Positions 7,461 through 15,384 of a stretch of DNA of 18,722 nt are shown in pieces. A model generated the notes under the pieces. It made no database searches, was not told where the DNA came from, and saw only the letters and a list, made by a program, of their open reading frames with translations. Each line of letters starts with the position of its first letter. The stretch's first letter is position 1. The stretch is from UMGS1387 sp045539625. GTDB lineage: Bacteria; Bacillota; Clostridia; Oscillospirales; CAG-382. The position numbers and the translations under genes are program-made. Location: assembly GCA_045539625.1 (NCBI GenBank), contig JAZQFS010000088.1:1-18722 (forward strand), read 5' to 3'.

Positions 7461-8446
7461 TTAATATTTTGCTTGGTTATAACTTCAATACCGAATCTAT
7501 TCAGCTTTTCTTCTTTCATCTTTTTCCTGAACCTTCTTTGTGTCACAACACCGTTACATTTTGCACTGCAGTATTTTTTCTTTGTATCTGAGCTTGTAAC
7601 AACAATAAGGTTTCCGCAATCGGTTCTCTCACATACCTTGTATATTGTATGCTTGGGATTGTAATAAAACAATGAAAAATACATTGCGGTCAAAGGGTCG
7701 GGAATTTCCCAACTTGCAGTCATGGTCTCGGCATCATATACGGGATGGATATTTGACAGATAATAATCCATCTCTTTTTTTATTACCTTTTTTGCAATGG
7801 ACATCAGTAATTTCATATCGTCTTTGTCAAAAGCGTATGTTCTGTTCAAATCTAAACCGTGCTTAAAAGAGAAAGCACCGTTTTCTTCTTCAGTCATTGA
7901 CGGATACTTTGCGTAGATGTGCATTAAAAACTCTATAAGTTCCCGAGTATCTGCATCACCCTCGTAAGATGCATAAAGATCACATATCTTGTTTCTGAAT
8001 GTAATGTCCTCTTTCAAAGTCCAATATACATTGTCGTTGAAATAATCATCCGTTGTGTAAAAAGATAATCTGGCTTTCTTTTTGTAGATGCTGTCATATA
8101 CATGCGTGCATTTACCGTTATCCCTGGGAGTAGCATCTTCAGGTAAAGACTGTGAAAAATTAATGTGTTTTGCATATTGACTGCCGGGATGAAGATAAGG
8201 GTTTTCAACGTTGAGTTCTATTAGTCTGCCTTCTTTAATGGCAGAGAATTCTTCGTCCATATGATCACAATCATTACCGTCGGTTATATATTCAACCGAA
8301 ATGTGTTCAACATTTTCCCAGGCTTTTCTGAATTCATGACAGCTCGAAAGCTTCTCCACATCGTTATCCTTTGAATATGAGGTGAGAGATACCTGCTTTG
8401 CGTTTGCAAGAAAAGTCGTGCAGTAGAACAATACATTGTAATCCAT
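7454..8446 (-). CDS. Uncharacterised protein with C-terminal CGNR-like zinc finger
   Basis: This gene encodes 330 residues with no signal peptide or membrane helix. The N-terminal 265 residues are mixed helix/strand and I do not recognise them. The C terminus has four cysteines, C272-x4-C277 and C293-x3-C297, in CERTDCGN...KKYCSAKC. A basic stretch, TQRRFRKKMKEEK, follows. This is the arrangement of CGNR-type zinc fingers, which are thought to bind nucleic acid, so a DNA-binding or regulatory role is plausible. The start ATG at 8446 has only a weak ribosome site (CTCGAG adjacent). The gene runs against its neighbours and its stop overlaps that of the ArdA-like gene by seven bases (7454-7460). 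Genes of this kind occur as cargo of clostridial mobile elements; that is general knowledge, not shown here. Confidence 0.8.
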   Translation of the reverse strand: MDYNVLFYCTTFLANAKQVSLTSYSKDNDVEKLSSCHEFRKAWENVEHISVEYITDGNDCDHMDEEFSAIKEGRLIELNVENPYLHPGSQYAKHINFSQSLPEDATPRDNGKCTHVYDSIYKKKARLSFYTTDDYFNDNVYWTLKEDITFRNKICDLYASYEGDADTRELIEFLMHIYAKYPSMTEEENGAFSFKHGLDLNRTYAFDKDDMKLLMSIAKKVIKKEMDYYLSNIHPVYDAETMTASWEIPDPLTAMYFSLFYYNPKHTIYKVCERTDCGNLIVVTSSDTKKKYCSAKCNGVVTQRRFRKKMKEEKLNRFGIEVITKQNINQ

Positions 8447-8467
8447 CTCGAGCTGATTTTTATTTAG

Positions 8468-8560
8468 TTCAGTTATGAGTATATTGAGATATTTCCTGAA
8501 CCTATAGAATATGAAGATTACCCCTCAGCTTATTCAGCACGAAACGGTTACGAAGACTAA
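8468..8560 (+). pseudogene. 3' remnant of a lost gene
   Basis: An open stretch of 30 codons ends at TAA 8558-8560. It reads FSYEYIEIFPEPIEYEDYPS and then AYSARNGYED. It has no start codon or ribosome site and an in-frame TAG lies just upstream at 8465-8467. The acidic, Tyr-rich composition looks like the tail of an accessory protein rather than random AT-rich translation. It sits between two genes of a mobile-type island, where partial deletions are common. The parent gene is not identified. Confidence 0.35.
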
Positions 8561-8582
8561 CTCAAACAACCAACTTACAATA

Positions 8583-8629
8583 TCTCCCAATCTGTCATAC
8601 TTATAATAGCAGATATACAGATTGGGAGA
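8583..8629 (+). promoter_or_regulatory. 13-bp inverted repeat flanking a perfect -10 box
   Basis: TCTCCCAATCTGT (8583-8595) and ACAGATTGGGAGA (8617-8629) are perfect inverted copies separated by 21 bases. The spacer contains TATAAT (8602-8607). No acceptable -35 lies 16-18 bases upstream. The repeat is 36 bases before the ATG of the second ArdA-like gene. It could be an operator for a regulator of that gene, or a leader hairpin if transcription starts further upstream. Confidence 0.55.
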
Positions 8630-8665
8630 CACCAAATATTAAAACAATACAAAGGAGTAACAACC

Positions 8666-9133
8666 ATGACCTACAAGAAGCTCAAAACAGTAACTTTCAC
8701 CGTCACTCTTACAAACGGAAAAGAGCAAGACATAAAGTTGCCTGCAAATTATCAGATTATATTTGACAGCGTGACAGGCGGCACTGCAGGATATGCAACC
8801 GCAAGGCTATATGACACATTTGTATCGGAGTACAGCAGTCTCAGCGAATTCGAAAAAGAAAAGTACCGTCACATCGCAAATTCAGGACGTGTAAGAACAG
8901 ATGAAATGTGCGACCTTGTGAATATTTTCCACATTATGGATCAATACTTATGTATTGAGAACGTCAACGACTTCGAAGATTTGGGCAGACTGTATGCGTC
9001 AATACAGATGCTTGAATGTATCAGTGATGCGACAGAAGACGAGATGGCTTTGCGGTATGCAGAGCTTGGTCAGGCAGTATGCGATGAGACAAACGGATTT
9101 TTTGTAGACAACAAGTTTTATTGCTTGATGTGA
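8666..9133 (+). CDS. Second ArdA-like antirestriction family protein
   Basis: This gene encodes 155 residues. The ATG has AAAGGAG eight bases upstream. The protein starts with a strand pair (KTVTFTVTLTNGKEQDIKLP). It continues with a helical middle and the same two landmarks as the gene at 6897: MCDLVNIFHI...VNDFEDLGRLYA and RYAELGQAVCDETNGFFVDN. These match the C-terminal half of ArdA-like proteins, including the LGR and the closing Tyr-x-x-hydrophobic-Gly stretch. It is net acidic, as expected for a DNA mimic. If the assignment is right it would protect incoming DNA from type I restriction. The two copies in 2.3 kb are diverged, so they are not a recent duplication. Expression is probably controlled by the inverted repeat upstream. 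Confidence 0.65.
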   Translation: MTYKKLKTVTFTVTLTNGKEQDIKLPANYQIIFDSVTGGTAGYATARLYDTFVSEYSSLSEFEKEKYRHIANSGRVRTDEMCDLVNIFHIMDQYLCIENVNDFEDLGRLYASIQMLECISDATEDEMALRYAELGQAVCDETNGFFVDNKFYCLM

Positions 9134-9178
9134 CAGCCAAATCCGACAGTAACTGAAGACACAGCTTTTACATCACAA

Positions 9179-9200
9179 TGTACGGTACAAAGCGTATAAT
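9179..9200 (+). promoter_or_regulatory. Perfect -10 with an adjacent 11-bp palindrome
   Basis: TATAAT (9195-9200) follows the palindrome TGTACGGTACA (9179-9189) by five bases. The nearest -35-like hexamer, TTTACA (9167-9172), is 22 bases from the -10, longer than normal. The layout suits a regulated promoter for the small gene at 9254, with the palindrome as operator. Confidence 0.4.
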
Positions 9201-9253
9201 TTTCCTCATAAAGGGAAACCCACACCGAAAGATTAAGCAAAGGAGGCGGTTAT

Positions 9254-9418
9254 TTGAACAAGACAAGCGCAGATTCTGAGCGTTTGGAGCAGAAATTTTG
9301 CAAAGAAGCCTGGCTCAGGTATTTTAACGGATATCTTTTAAAATCCGGCACAATATCTCAAAAAGAATACGAGCGTATGGTTGAAAAAATAGCCGCACGC
9401 TGTGCCGTACACAAGTAA
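9254..9418 (+). CDS. Small recombinase-associated protein (54 residues)
   Basis: TTG start with AGGAGG seven bases upstream (9241-9246); an ATG start is absent. The product reads MNKTSADSERLEQKFCKEAW and then LRYFNGYLLKSGTISQKEYE, ending AARCAVHK. It is a short, charged, helical protein. Small proteins of this length with an LRYFN...G.I...EY pattern often precede large serine recombinases in clostridial elements and are sometimes annotated as SHOCT-like; a recombination-directionality role has been suggested for such partners but is not shown here. A terminator follows 22 bases after the stop, so it is transcribed separately from the recombinase. Confidence 0.7.
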   Translation: MNKTSADSERLEQKFCKEAWLRYFNGYLLKSGTISQKEYERMVEKIAARCAVHK

Positions 9419-9440
9419 TACGAGGAAAGATAACCGTAAG

Positions 9441-9470
9441 CGGAAGAGCCGGTGTGCTCTTCCGTTTTTT
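9441..9470 (+). terminator. Rho-independent terminator after the 54-residue gene
   Basis: CGGAAGAGC (9441-9449) pairs with GCTCTTCCG (9456-9464) around a six-base loop and is followed directly by TTTTTT. It separates the small gene from the recombinase promoter. Confidence 0.9.
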
Positions 9471-9532
9471 CTGTCATGATTATATTCCCTATTGATTTTT
9501 CAGCTTCGCTATGATATAATACTAATGACAGA
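9470..9532. repeat. 8-bp inverted repeat around the recombinase promoter
   Basis: TCTGTCAT (9470-9477) and ATGACAGA (9525-9532) are perfect inverted copies that enclose the promoter at 9492-9520. They could be binding half-sites for the recombinase or a repressor, or chance. Confidence 0.35.
9492..9520 (+). promoter_or_regulatory. Sigma-A promoter of the serine recombinase
   Basis: TTGATT (9492-9497) and a perfect TATAAT (9515-9520) are 17 bases apart, with TG one base before the -10. Transcription would start near 9527, about 45 bases before the ATG at 9574. Confidence 0.85.
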
Positions 9533-9573
9533 TAATGATACAACGAACTTTTCTTCCCCATAAGGAGATAAAA

Positions 9574-11265
9574 ATGGATATATTAACCATACGAAACCAA
9601 CTTAAAACAAAAACAATATATGATATACCTCTGCGTGTAACTTACTATGCCCGTGTGTCGACGGAGACAGACGAACAGCTCAACTCTCTTGACAATCAGA
9701 TGGCATACTATGAAGACCTTATAAAGAAAAACAAAGCCTGGACCTTTGTGCCGGGGTATGTTGACGAAGGTCTTTCGGGTATTTCCATAAAAAAGAGACG
9801 GCATTTCAAGGAAATGATGGCAGACGCCAAGGAAGGCTTGTTTGACCTTATCATCACAAAGGAAATTTCACGTTTTGCCCGTAACACCCTTGACTCTCTG
9901 CAGTATACAAGAGAGCTGATGACGCTGGGCATAGGCGTATATTTCCAGAACGACAATATCAACACCCTTGACGAGGACTCAGAGCTTAGACTTACCATTA
10001 TGGCATCAATTGCACAGGACGAAATCAGAAAGCTGTCAAGCCGTGTAAAATTCGGACATCAGCAGGCAATAAAGTCAAACGTGGTTCTCGGCAACAGCAG
10101 AATTTTCGGCTACAAAAAGAACAAGAAGCACCTTGTTATAGACGAAACACAGGCACCCATGGTACGTGATTTGTTCCGTCTTTATGCCACGGGACAATAC
10201 AGCATGAAGCAGCTTGAAAAGCATTTCTATGAACAGGGCTACAGAAACTACAACGGCAACAAGATAGCACACACCACAATGTCGGGTATTATCTCAAATC
10301 CCAAGTACAAGGGCTACTATGTGGGAAACAAGGTGCGTATTGTTGATATGTTTACCAAAAAGCAGAAGTTTCTGCCTCCCGAAGAATGGGTAATGTTTAA
10401 GGACGAAACAGGCGAGATTGTTCCTGCAATAGTTTCCGAGGAAATATGGGACAAGGCTAACGAAATACTGTCACGCAGAAGCGAGGACGTAAAAAACAGG
10501 CAGGGAATCTGCAATCATGCAAATCTGCTGACAGGAAAGCTGTTCTGCACCCACTGCGGTGCGGCATATTACAGGCGTGAGTCCAAAAGCAAGGACGGCA
10601 AGGTCAACTCAAAATGGGTGTGCAGTAACAAAATCAACAACGGTGCAGACGCCTGTCCCTCCTTCCCTATTTATGAGGACGAGATTAAGCCCATACTTTT
10701 TGAAGTTTTCAGCGAAACCAAAACAGACGTTGAAGCCCTTATTGATGAATACACCGAAATGTTCACATCTTTGGAAACCGACAATGAAACGGCAAAGCAA
10801 ATAGAAGAGCAAAAGCGCATAATTGAGCTGTCCGAGCAAAAGAAAAACAAGCTTCTTGAGCTTGTTACAACAGGAGATATTACTACAGCCAACTTCAGGT
10901 CAATGACAGGCAGGTGCGACAAAGAGGCAGAGGAAGCAAAGAAAACACTTTCCGAGCTTGAAGAGCAGTTGTTCTCAAAGGAAGAATACAGAAAGCACAC
11001 AAACGAAATCAGAGCAAGGCTTGAGGCGGCAGTGAAGGACGCAAGCAGCGGAATTATCACAAACGAGTTTGTAGCTGAGTACATTGACAAAATCTTTGTA
11101 ACGGTACAGGAAGATGATACAGCGAAGCTTGAAATCAAGATATTTACGGGAAAAAGCACCGAAAAATGGCTTAACAAGCTAAGTAAAAATCTCAGGAGTC
11201 GTACGGGTCACACTATGAAGAAGATGGTCGAAGCCTACGAAAACGGTATGAAGGGCTCCAACTAA
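9574..11265 (+). CDS. Large serine recombinase (site-specific integrase/resolvase family)
   Basis: This gene encodes 563 residues. I chose ATG 9574 because AAGGAG lies seven bases upstream; the ATG at 9535 has none. The N-terminal resolvase domain (about 20-165) shows the catalytic serine in YYARVST (Ser29), then LDNQ, GYVDEGLSG, ITKEISRFARNTLDSL and DEIRKLSSRVKFG. The recombinase domain follows, with NSRIFGYKKN and NPKYKGYYVG. A zinc ribbon has C325/C328 (CTHC) and C350/C361. The last third is coiled coil (about 400-490), as expected for large serine integrases. Such enzymes integrate and excise elements between short att sites that share a two-base core, often with a directionality factor; the preceding 54-residue protein is a candidate partner. 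Nothing in the sequence suggests inactivation. Confidence 0.95.
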   Translation: MDILTIRNQLKTKTIYDIPLRVTYYARVSTETDEQLNSLDNQMAYYEDLIKKNKAWTFVPGYVDEGLSGISIKKRRHFKEMMADAKEGLFDLIITKEISRFARNTLDSLQYTRELMTLGIGVYFQNDNINTLDEDSELRLTIMASIAQDEIRKLSSRVKFGHQQAIKSNVVLGNSRIFGYKKNKKHLVIDETQAPMVRDLFRLYATGQYSMKQLEKHFYEQGYRNYNGNKIAHTTMSGIISNPKYKGYYVGNKVRIVDMFTKKQKFLPPEEWVMFKDETGEIVPAIVSEEIWDKANEILSRRSEDVKNRQGICNHANLLTGKLFCTHCGAAYYRRESKSKDGKVNSKWVCSNKINNGADACPSFPIYEDEIKPILFEVFSETKTDVEALIDEYTEMFTSLETDNETAKQIEEQKRIIELSEQKKNKLLELVTTGDITTANFRSMTGRCDKEAEEAKKTLSELEEQLFSKEEYRKHTNEIRARLEAAVKDASSGIITNEFVAEYIDKIFVTVQEDDTAKLEIKIFTGKSTEKWLNKLSKNLRSRTGHTMKKMVEAYENGMKGSN

Positions 11266-11310
11266 TTATTTCAGCTTTCAGCCTTATCATTATCCTCCAT
11301 TAAAGCAATT

Positions 11311-11340
11311 AAGCCGTCGGCAGAAGCCGACGGCTTTTCT
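11311..11340. terminator. Bidirectional terminator between the recombinase and the stalk-protein operon
   Basis: AAGCCGTCGGC (11311-11321) pairs perfectly with GCCGACGGCTT (11326-11336) around AGAA. TTTCTT follows on the plus strand. It lies 45 bases after the recombinase stop and 25 bases beyond the stop of the opposing gene. Confidence 0.85.
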
Positions 11341-11361
11341 TCGGTAATTTTACAAAATATT

Positions 11362-13350
11362 TTATGCTTCAATCTTTTCTTGTGTGTTTTCTTCAGACTT
11401 TTTAAGCGAAGAAAGAATACTGCCGTAAAGACCGTCAATTTTTCCTTGGTCAAACATACTTGTGTAGGTAAATATAAAGCAATGTACTTCCTGGTCATAT
11501 ATTTTGCGGTCGAGTTCATTGTTCTCTATCAGCTTTTTGACTTTCTCAAGGCGCTCATTGTTTTCTACAAGCTCTGTCTTTCCGTTGTCAATGTAGCAGT
11601 AAACCGCCTTTGTGTAAAAGCACACATTGGTTGCCGCCGTCTTCTCTGCCCTTATAACGTCCTCGTAGTCATTTATCAGCTTGTTTTTTCGTCTGTTATT
11701 CCGACTTCTTGCGACACTTGCCTCCCAGCCGTCATTTGTAAAGGTGTCGGTATTTCCTTTTGCAAAATCACTTGCCGTATTCTTGTTGTCTATAGTATAG
11801 TAAAACTGAGGACCTGTGAAGGGATTTGAGTAATCCCCCACCTTTCCTATATCATAAGACTCATTTGGTACAACCGAAACATTCGGGTAGTACTGCATCA
11901 CAAGTCCGCTTTCCCTGTCAATTGCCGACACATACCTTCCGTCCCGGGAAACAACCACGTCAAAGCTTTTTGGAAGTACAAAGGAATACTCTCCTTCCGT
12001 CACCGTGATTTCAGCTTTTCCGTCCTGCGTAATAGCCGACAAATCGGACACGGCAAGTGAAGAGAGGATTTTTCCGAGCTTCTCCTCGTCCTTGCTGTTT
12101 ATGCTGATAAAAGCATAATATTCGTTTCTCTCTGACAGCAGATATTTTGTGCAGCTTTCGTCCATATATGTGAGGGTGTAGCCTTTAAGAATTTCACCGT
12201 CAACCTCAAAGTCCTTGACGTGTGAGGAGTACATATTTCTCGAATTTATCACTGACGTCCAAGCCGCTTTGTGCTCTTCAAGAAAAGCTTTTGCATCAAA
12301 GCCGTCTTGCTTTTTGTAAATTTCAACGCAGATTGTGGGCTTTGCCGAAGCACTTATGTCAAGCTTTTTTGCCTCAGGCAGCTGTTGGCAGGCAAACTCG
12401 GCGGGCAGGGTTACATCTGCGTAGTCAAGGGAGATTGAGGTAATGTTTCCCTTTTCGTCACGGACTTCTTCCATAGTGTTTGCGTAATTGTTGTACAAAG
12501 AGACGGTAAGATAAGAATAATCTCCCACCGTCCTGAGTGTCTTTTTTACACGAAGGCTTGTGCTGTTTTTCTTTTTGTAAAGAATACTGTAGGAGTAAAC
12601 GGTTGTGTTATTGTGCTCACTTTCGGTTATATCTGACAGGATATACCCATTAGCCGTTACAACCTGCTTTTGATTGTTTCTGTCCTTTTCAAGTACCTCT
12701 TTTGGGTTTTCAAGGGCAGGCGTAGAAAATTCGTAGCCGTGTACCGTACCGAAATCTCCGTAATTATGCTTTGAAGTTCGGTAAAATACATATTTGCCGT
12801 TTTCTCCCCTTTCAAGTGCATAATCCTGAGGCATGCTAATGCTCAGAAAACCGTCATCAAAGCTTTTGAAGCCGTCGGTCACAACATCGCCTCTGTCAAG
12901 ATAAACCCTGATTGCACGTGTGGCATCATCGTAGGACACCAAAGCATCAAAGGACTCGCTGATAAAACGAAGGGGCACCATGGTAACGCTGTTTGTAAGC
13001 TGAGGAGCCGAAAGAAGCTGAACCTGCTTTCCGTCACATTCCGCAAAAGCATTGTCAATCCACAGCTTTAACGTCTTTTCGCCGTATGAAAGAGTTACTC
13101 TTTTTTCACTGCCGTCCCAGTCAACCTCGGCACCGAATGCCTCGGTTATGACTCTAACAGGCACAAGGGTTACACCGTCGGGTGTGACATAAGGCGTTTG
13201 CACCTCAACACCTTCGCCGTTTATGTAAAGATTGCTTTCTCCCACCTTAAAGGCAATTTCAACGATATCCTTTTCAAACTGTGCCGTACACACAAGAGAA
13301 AAGCAAACAAGCATTGCCGAAATTACAAATAAAATTAAGCTTTTTTTCAT
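11362..13350 (-). CDS. Exported protein with copper-amine-oxidase-like stalk domains
   Basis: This gene encodes 662 residues. ATG 13350 is preferred over 13365 because GAGGAGG stands just upstream of it. The signal peptide is MKKSLILFVISAMLVCFSLV with cleavage near CTA/Q. Residues about 31-152 are two repeats of the Cu-amine-oxidase N-terminal (stalk) type: ITEAFGAEVDWDGSEKRVTLSYGEKTLKLWI, then MVPLRFISESFDALVSYDDATRAIRVYL (described in parts, positions 68-150). These anchor or present proteins at the clostridial cell surface. The remaining 500 residues alternate charged loops and strands, with repeated PKSF/PQDY-like segments; I do not recognise a catalytic motif. It starts right after the histidine kinase stop (ATG abuts TAA at 13365/13366), so it belongs to that operon and may be the sensed or controlled surface protein. 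Confidence 0.9.
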   Translation of the reverse strand: MKKSLILFVISAMLVCFSLVCTAQFEKDIVEIAFKVGESNLYINGEGVEVQTPYVTPDGVTLVPVRVITEAFGAEVDWDGSEKRVTLSYGEKTLKLWIDNAFAECDGKQVQLLSAPQLTNSVTMVPLRFISESFDALVSYDDATRAIRVYLDRGDVVTDGFKSFDDGFLSISMPQDYALERGENGKYVFYRTSKHNYGDFGTVHGYEFSTPALENPKEVLEKDRNNQKQVVTANGYILSDITESEHNNTTVYSYSILYKKKNSTSLRVKKTLRTVGDYSYLTVSLYNNYANTMEEVRDEKGNITSISLDYADVTLPAEFACQQLPEAKKLDISASAKPTICVEIYKKQDGFDAKAFLEEHKAAWTSVINSRNMYSSHVKDFEVDGEILKGYTLTYMDESCTKYLLSERNEYYAFISINSKDEEKLGKILSSLAVSDLSAITQDGKAEITVTEGEYSFVLPKSFDVVVSRDGRYVSAIDRESGLVMQYYPNVSVVPNESYDIGKVGDYSNPFTGPQFYYTIDNKNTASDFAKGNTDTFTNDGWEASVARSRNNRRKNKLINDYEDVIRAEKTAATNVCFYTKAVYCYIDNGKTELVENNERLEKVKKLIENNELDRKIYDQEVHCFIFTYTSMFDQGKIDGLYGSILSSLKKSEENTQEKIEA

Positions 13351-13365
13351 GGTAATCCTCCTCAT

Positions 13366-14664
13366 TTATCTTGCTGTATTGTCAACGGAAATCATCGCCG
13401 TAAACACGCCCGACTCGCATCGGAACAAAACCTCTCCGCCCAGCCTTGCGGCTATGCTTTGCATATTGATAATGCCGAAGCCGTGCTTTTCTCCGTCATT
13501 TTTGTAAGACTGAAGGCGTGCTGTGTCAATGCTTTCAGCCACATTGTTTGAAACATTTATATTAACCCTGCCGTTGTTGACTATAATAAAAAGCTTTATG
13601 TTTCTTTGATTTTCGGGAAGCTTTTCACTTGCCTCTATGGCATTGTCAAGAGCATTTCCCACAAGTATTGAAAAGTCAACCGCGGCAATTTCAAGGGATA
13701 CAAGATTTCTGTGTTCAAAATCTACCTTTATTCCCTTTTGTGCCGCTTCAGCCAATTTAAAGTTAAGCACCGTATCCACCGTACTGTTGCCCGTCAGCGT
13801 ATTTCGGTGACTTGCCATGGAGGCTGTTTTTTCCTTTATGGCTTTTACTGCACCCTCGGTATCGCAGGCTTGTATTTGTGAAAGTATGCCAAGAAGAAAG
13901 TTTTTGCTGTCATGCTCCAGCTTATACACCTCTCTGCTGCTGTTGAAAAGCGTTCTGTACTGCTTTTCCTGCTGTTTTACAAGCTGTTCGGCATATTCAA
14001 GGCGGCTGCGGTATTCGGTGTCCTTACGCAGGTTATCAACGATTTTGAAAACAAGAAAATTCGATGCGATAAGAACGACGGTGCTGACAAAATAAACAGT
14101 ACTCAATTTGGCACTCAGTTTAAAGCTGACAAGAGTATAATACATTGAAATTGATACCAACACCGTAGAAAGCGGCATTGAAAGCAGCGACAGCCATTCC
14201 GGTCTGAATTTGCCGTACAAAAGCTGCTTTTTGGATACAGCAACAATATAAATTATAACAAAACCCACAAGCTTTGATGCTACAGATGCTGTAAAATACT
14301 CAATGCCGTTATTTGGTAAATAGAATTTTTCGTCAAGCAGAGCCGTTGACACATACATAATAATGTTTTCTCCCATTGAGCATAATGCAATATACGCAAA
14401 AGAAACAAAAAACCTGTTATACAGCTTGTACGAAAACAAAAAGGTGTACATCACCGTTGAAATGCTGAGAATTGCCAGCTTTATAAAAGGCTCCTTTACA
14501 AAATACAGGCATAACAAAAACATTACAAATGAACCTGCTGCAACAGGCGACAACGGCTTTTTAAGCCTTTGCTTTGACATGGCATTAAAAAACATATACA
14601 TTCCCACATAGTTAAGTATGCAGGTGGTTAAGGGTGTTACAACGGCAAAGAAAACATCAGACAT
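13366..14664 (-). CDS. GHKL sensor histidine kinase (AgrC/LytS-like)
   Basis: This gene encodes 432 residues. Start ATG 14664 has AAAAGGAG upstream. The first ~200 residues form several membrane helices (for example FVMFLLCLYF, LAILSISTVMYTFLF, LVGFVIIYIVAV, VYFVSTVVLIASNFLVF). A coiled linker (RLEYAEQLVKQQEKQY) leads to the histidine region EHDSKNFLLGIL with phospho-acceptor His251, then the N-box VGNALDNAIEASEK (Asn337, Asp340, Asn341) and the G-box KHGFGIINM. The DHp/ATPase pattern is that of the HPK10-type family that senses peptides or envelope signals and phosphorylates LytTR regulators. It lies 12 bases after the regulator stop, in the same operon, so the two form a cognate pair. The signal is unknown. 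Confidence 0.93.
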   Translation of the reverse strand: MSDVFFAVVTPLTTCILNYVGMYMFFNAMSKQRLKKPLSPVAAGSFVMFLLCLYFVKEPFIKLAILSISTVMYTFLFSYKLYNRFFVSFAYIALCSMGENIIMYVSTALLDEKFYLPNNGIEYFTASVASKLVGFVIIYIVAVSKKQLLYGKFRPEWLSLLSMPLSTVLVSISMYYTLVSFKLSAKLSTVYFVSTVVLIASNFLVFKIVDNLRKDTEYRSRLEYAEQLVKQQEKQYRTLFNSSREVYKLEHDSKNFLLGILSQIQACDTEGAVKAIKEKTASMASHRNTLTGNSTVDTVLNFKLAEAAQKGIKVDFEHRNLVSLEIAAVDFSILVGNALDNAIEASEKLPENQRNIKLFIIVNNGRVNINVSNNVAESIDTARLQSYKNDGEKHGFGIINMQSIAARLGGEVLFRCESGVFTAMISVDNTAR

Positions 14665-14676
14665 ATATTTCTCCTT

Positions 14677-15384
14677 TTACAGCACAAAGTTTTCAAGATA
14701 CCTGTTATATGCCGACACCGTCTCGGTACGTTTTCTTGTACTCAGCATTACCTTCTCGCCGTTTGTCAGCACAATTTCGTTTTTCATAATGGCATGCACC
14801 TTTTCAAAATTCACAATATAGCTCTGATGGCATTGATAAAAGCCGAGTGCAAACAGCTTTTCGCCTGCATTTACAAGGCTGTCACGTGTTTCGTAACTAT
14901 CCTTTTCGGTATGTACCACAAGATGCTTGTTCAGATATTCGATATAATATATTTCTCCTATGGGAACGCTTACAAAGCCTGTCTTGGTTTTGACGGTAAA
15001 GCTTGCATTAAGCCTTTTGTACTTTCTCAAAGCACGCACCAGAATTTCTCTGAATTTGCCTTCATCTATTCCCTTTACGATATAATGAAAGGCGTTGCAG
15101 TCAAAGGCATCAACGGCAAACTGAGGATATGCGGAATAAAAAATAATAATTGTTTTTGCATCGGCTTCATTTATCCTGAGCGCCGTTTCTATTCCGCCCA
15201 TTTCAGGCATATCAACATCAAGAAACACTATTGAATAATGTTCTCCTTGTGTCACCGAATTTAAAAGTGCCGTTCCCGAATCAAAAAACAGGTACCGGAC
15301 ATCGTCAAAAACACCCGAATTTTTAATAAGCGTATAAAGTCCCGTCTGACCGTTTTTATCGTCATCACAAATTGCAATTCTCAT
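14677..15384 (-). CDS. LytTR-family response regulator
   Basis: This gene encodes 235 residues. An in-frame TTG at 15504 would add 40 residues, but MRIAICDDD is the usual start of the family and ATG 15384 has AAAGGA upstream. The receiver domain (about 1-120) shows the acidic pocket D7-D9, phospho-acceptor Asp56 (FLDVDMPEMGG) and the late FHYIVKG segment. The C-terminal LytTR DNA-binding domain (about 130-233) has TKTGFVSVPIGEIYYIEYLNKHLVVHT, FYQCHQSYIVN and LSTRKRTETVSAYNRYL (in parts). LytTR regulators bind imperfect direct repeats upstream of targets. It is the first gene of the operon with the kinase and stalk protein and follows a structured RNA leader. Confidence 0.94.
   Translation of the reverse strand: MRIAICDDDKNGQTGLYTLIKNSGVFDDVRYLFFDSGTALLNSVTQGEHYSIVFLDVDMPEMGGIETALRINEADAKTIIIFYSAYPQFAVDAFDCNAFHYIVKGIDEGKFREILVRALRKYKRLNASFTVKTKTGFVSVPIGEIYYIEYLNKHLVVHTEKDSYETRDSLVNAGEKLFALGFYQCHQSYIVNFEKVHAIMKNEIVLTNGEKVMLSTRKRTETVSAYNRYLENFVL

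Larger units (their letters stand above)
6882..11340. mobile_element. Putative small mobile element or its remnant, with a large serine recombinase
   Basis: Between the protease promoter and the stalk-protein operon lies a block of accessory genes. It contains two ArdA-like antirestriction proteins, a zinc-finger protein on the other strand, a 3' gene remnant, a 54-residue recombinase-associated protein and a large serine recombinase. ArdA-type proteins and serine recombinases commonly travel on conjugative and integrative elements. I found no convincing direct repeats or att core at the ends and no transfer or replication genes. The limits are only the outermost accessory genes and may be wrong. 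Confidence 0.4.

Noticed and set aside
8583..8629. Invertible promoter switched by the nearby serine recombinase
   Set aside because: The segment between the arms is only 21 bases, too short for known site-specific inversion.
6536..11292. TTATCATT shared near both ends of the island as an att direct repeat
   Set aside because: Eight AT-rich bases recur by chance in this sequence and neither copy sits at a clear boundary.
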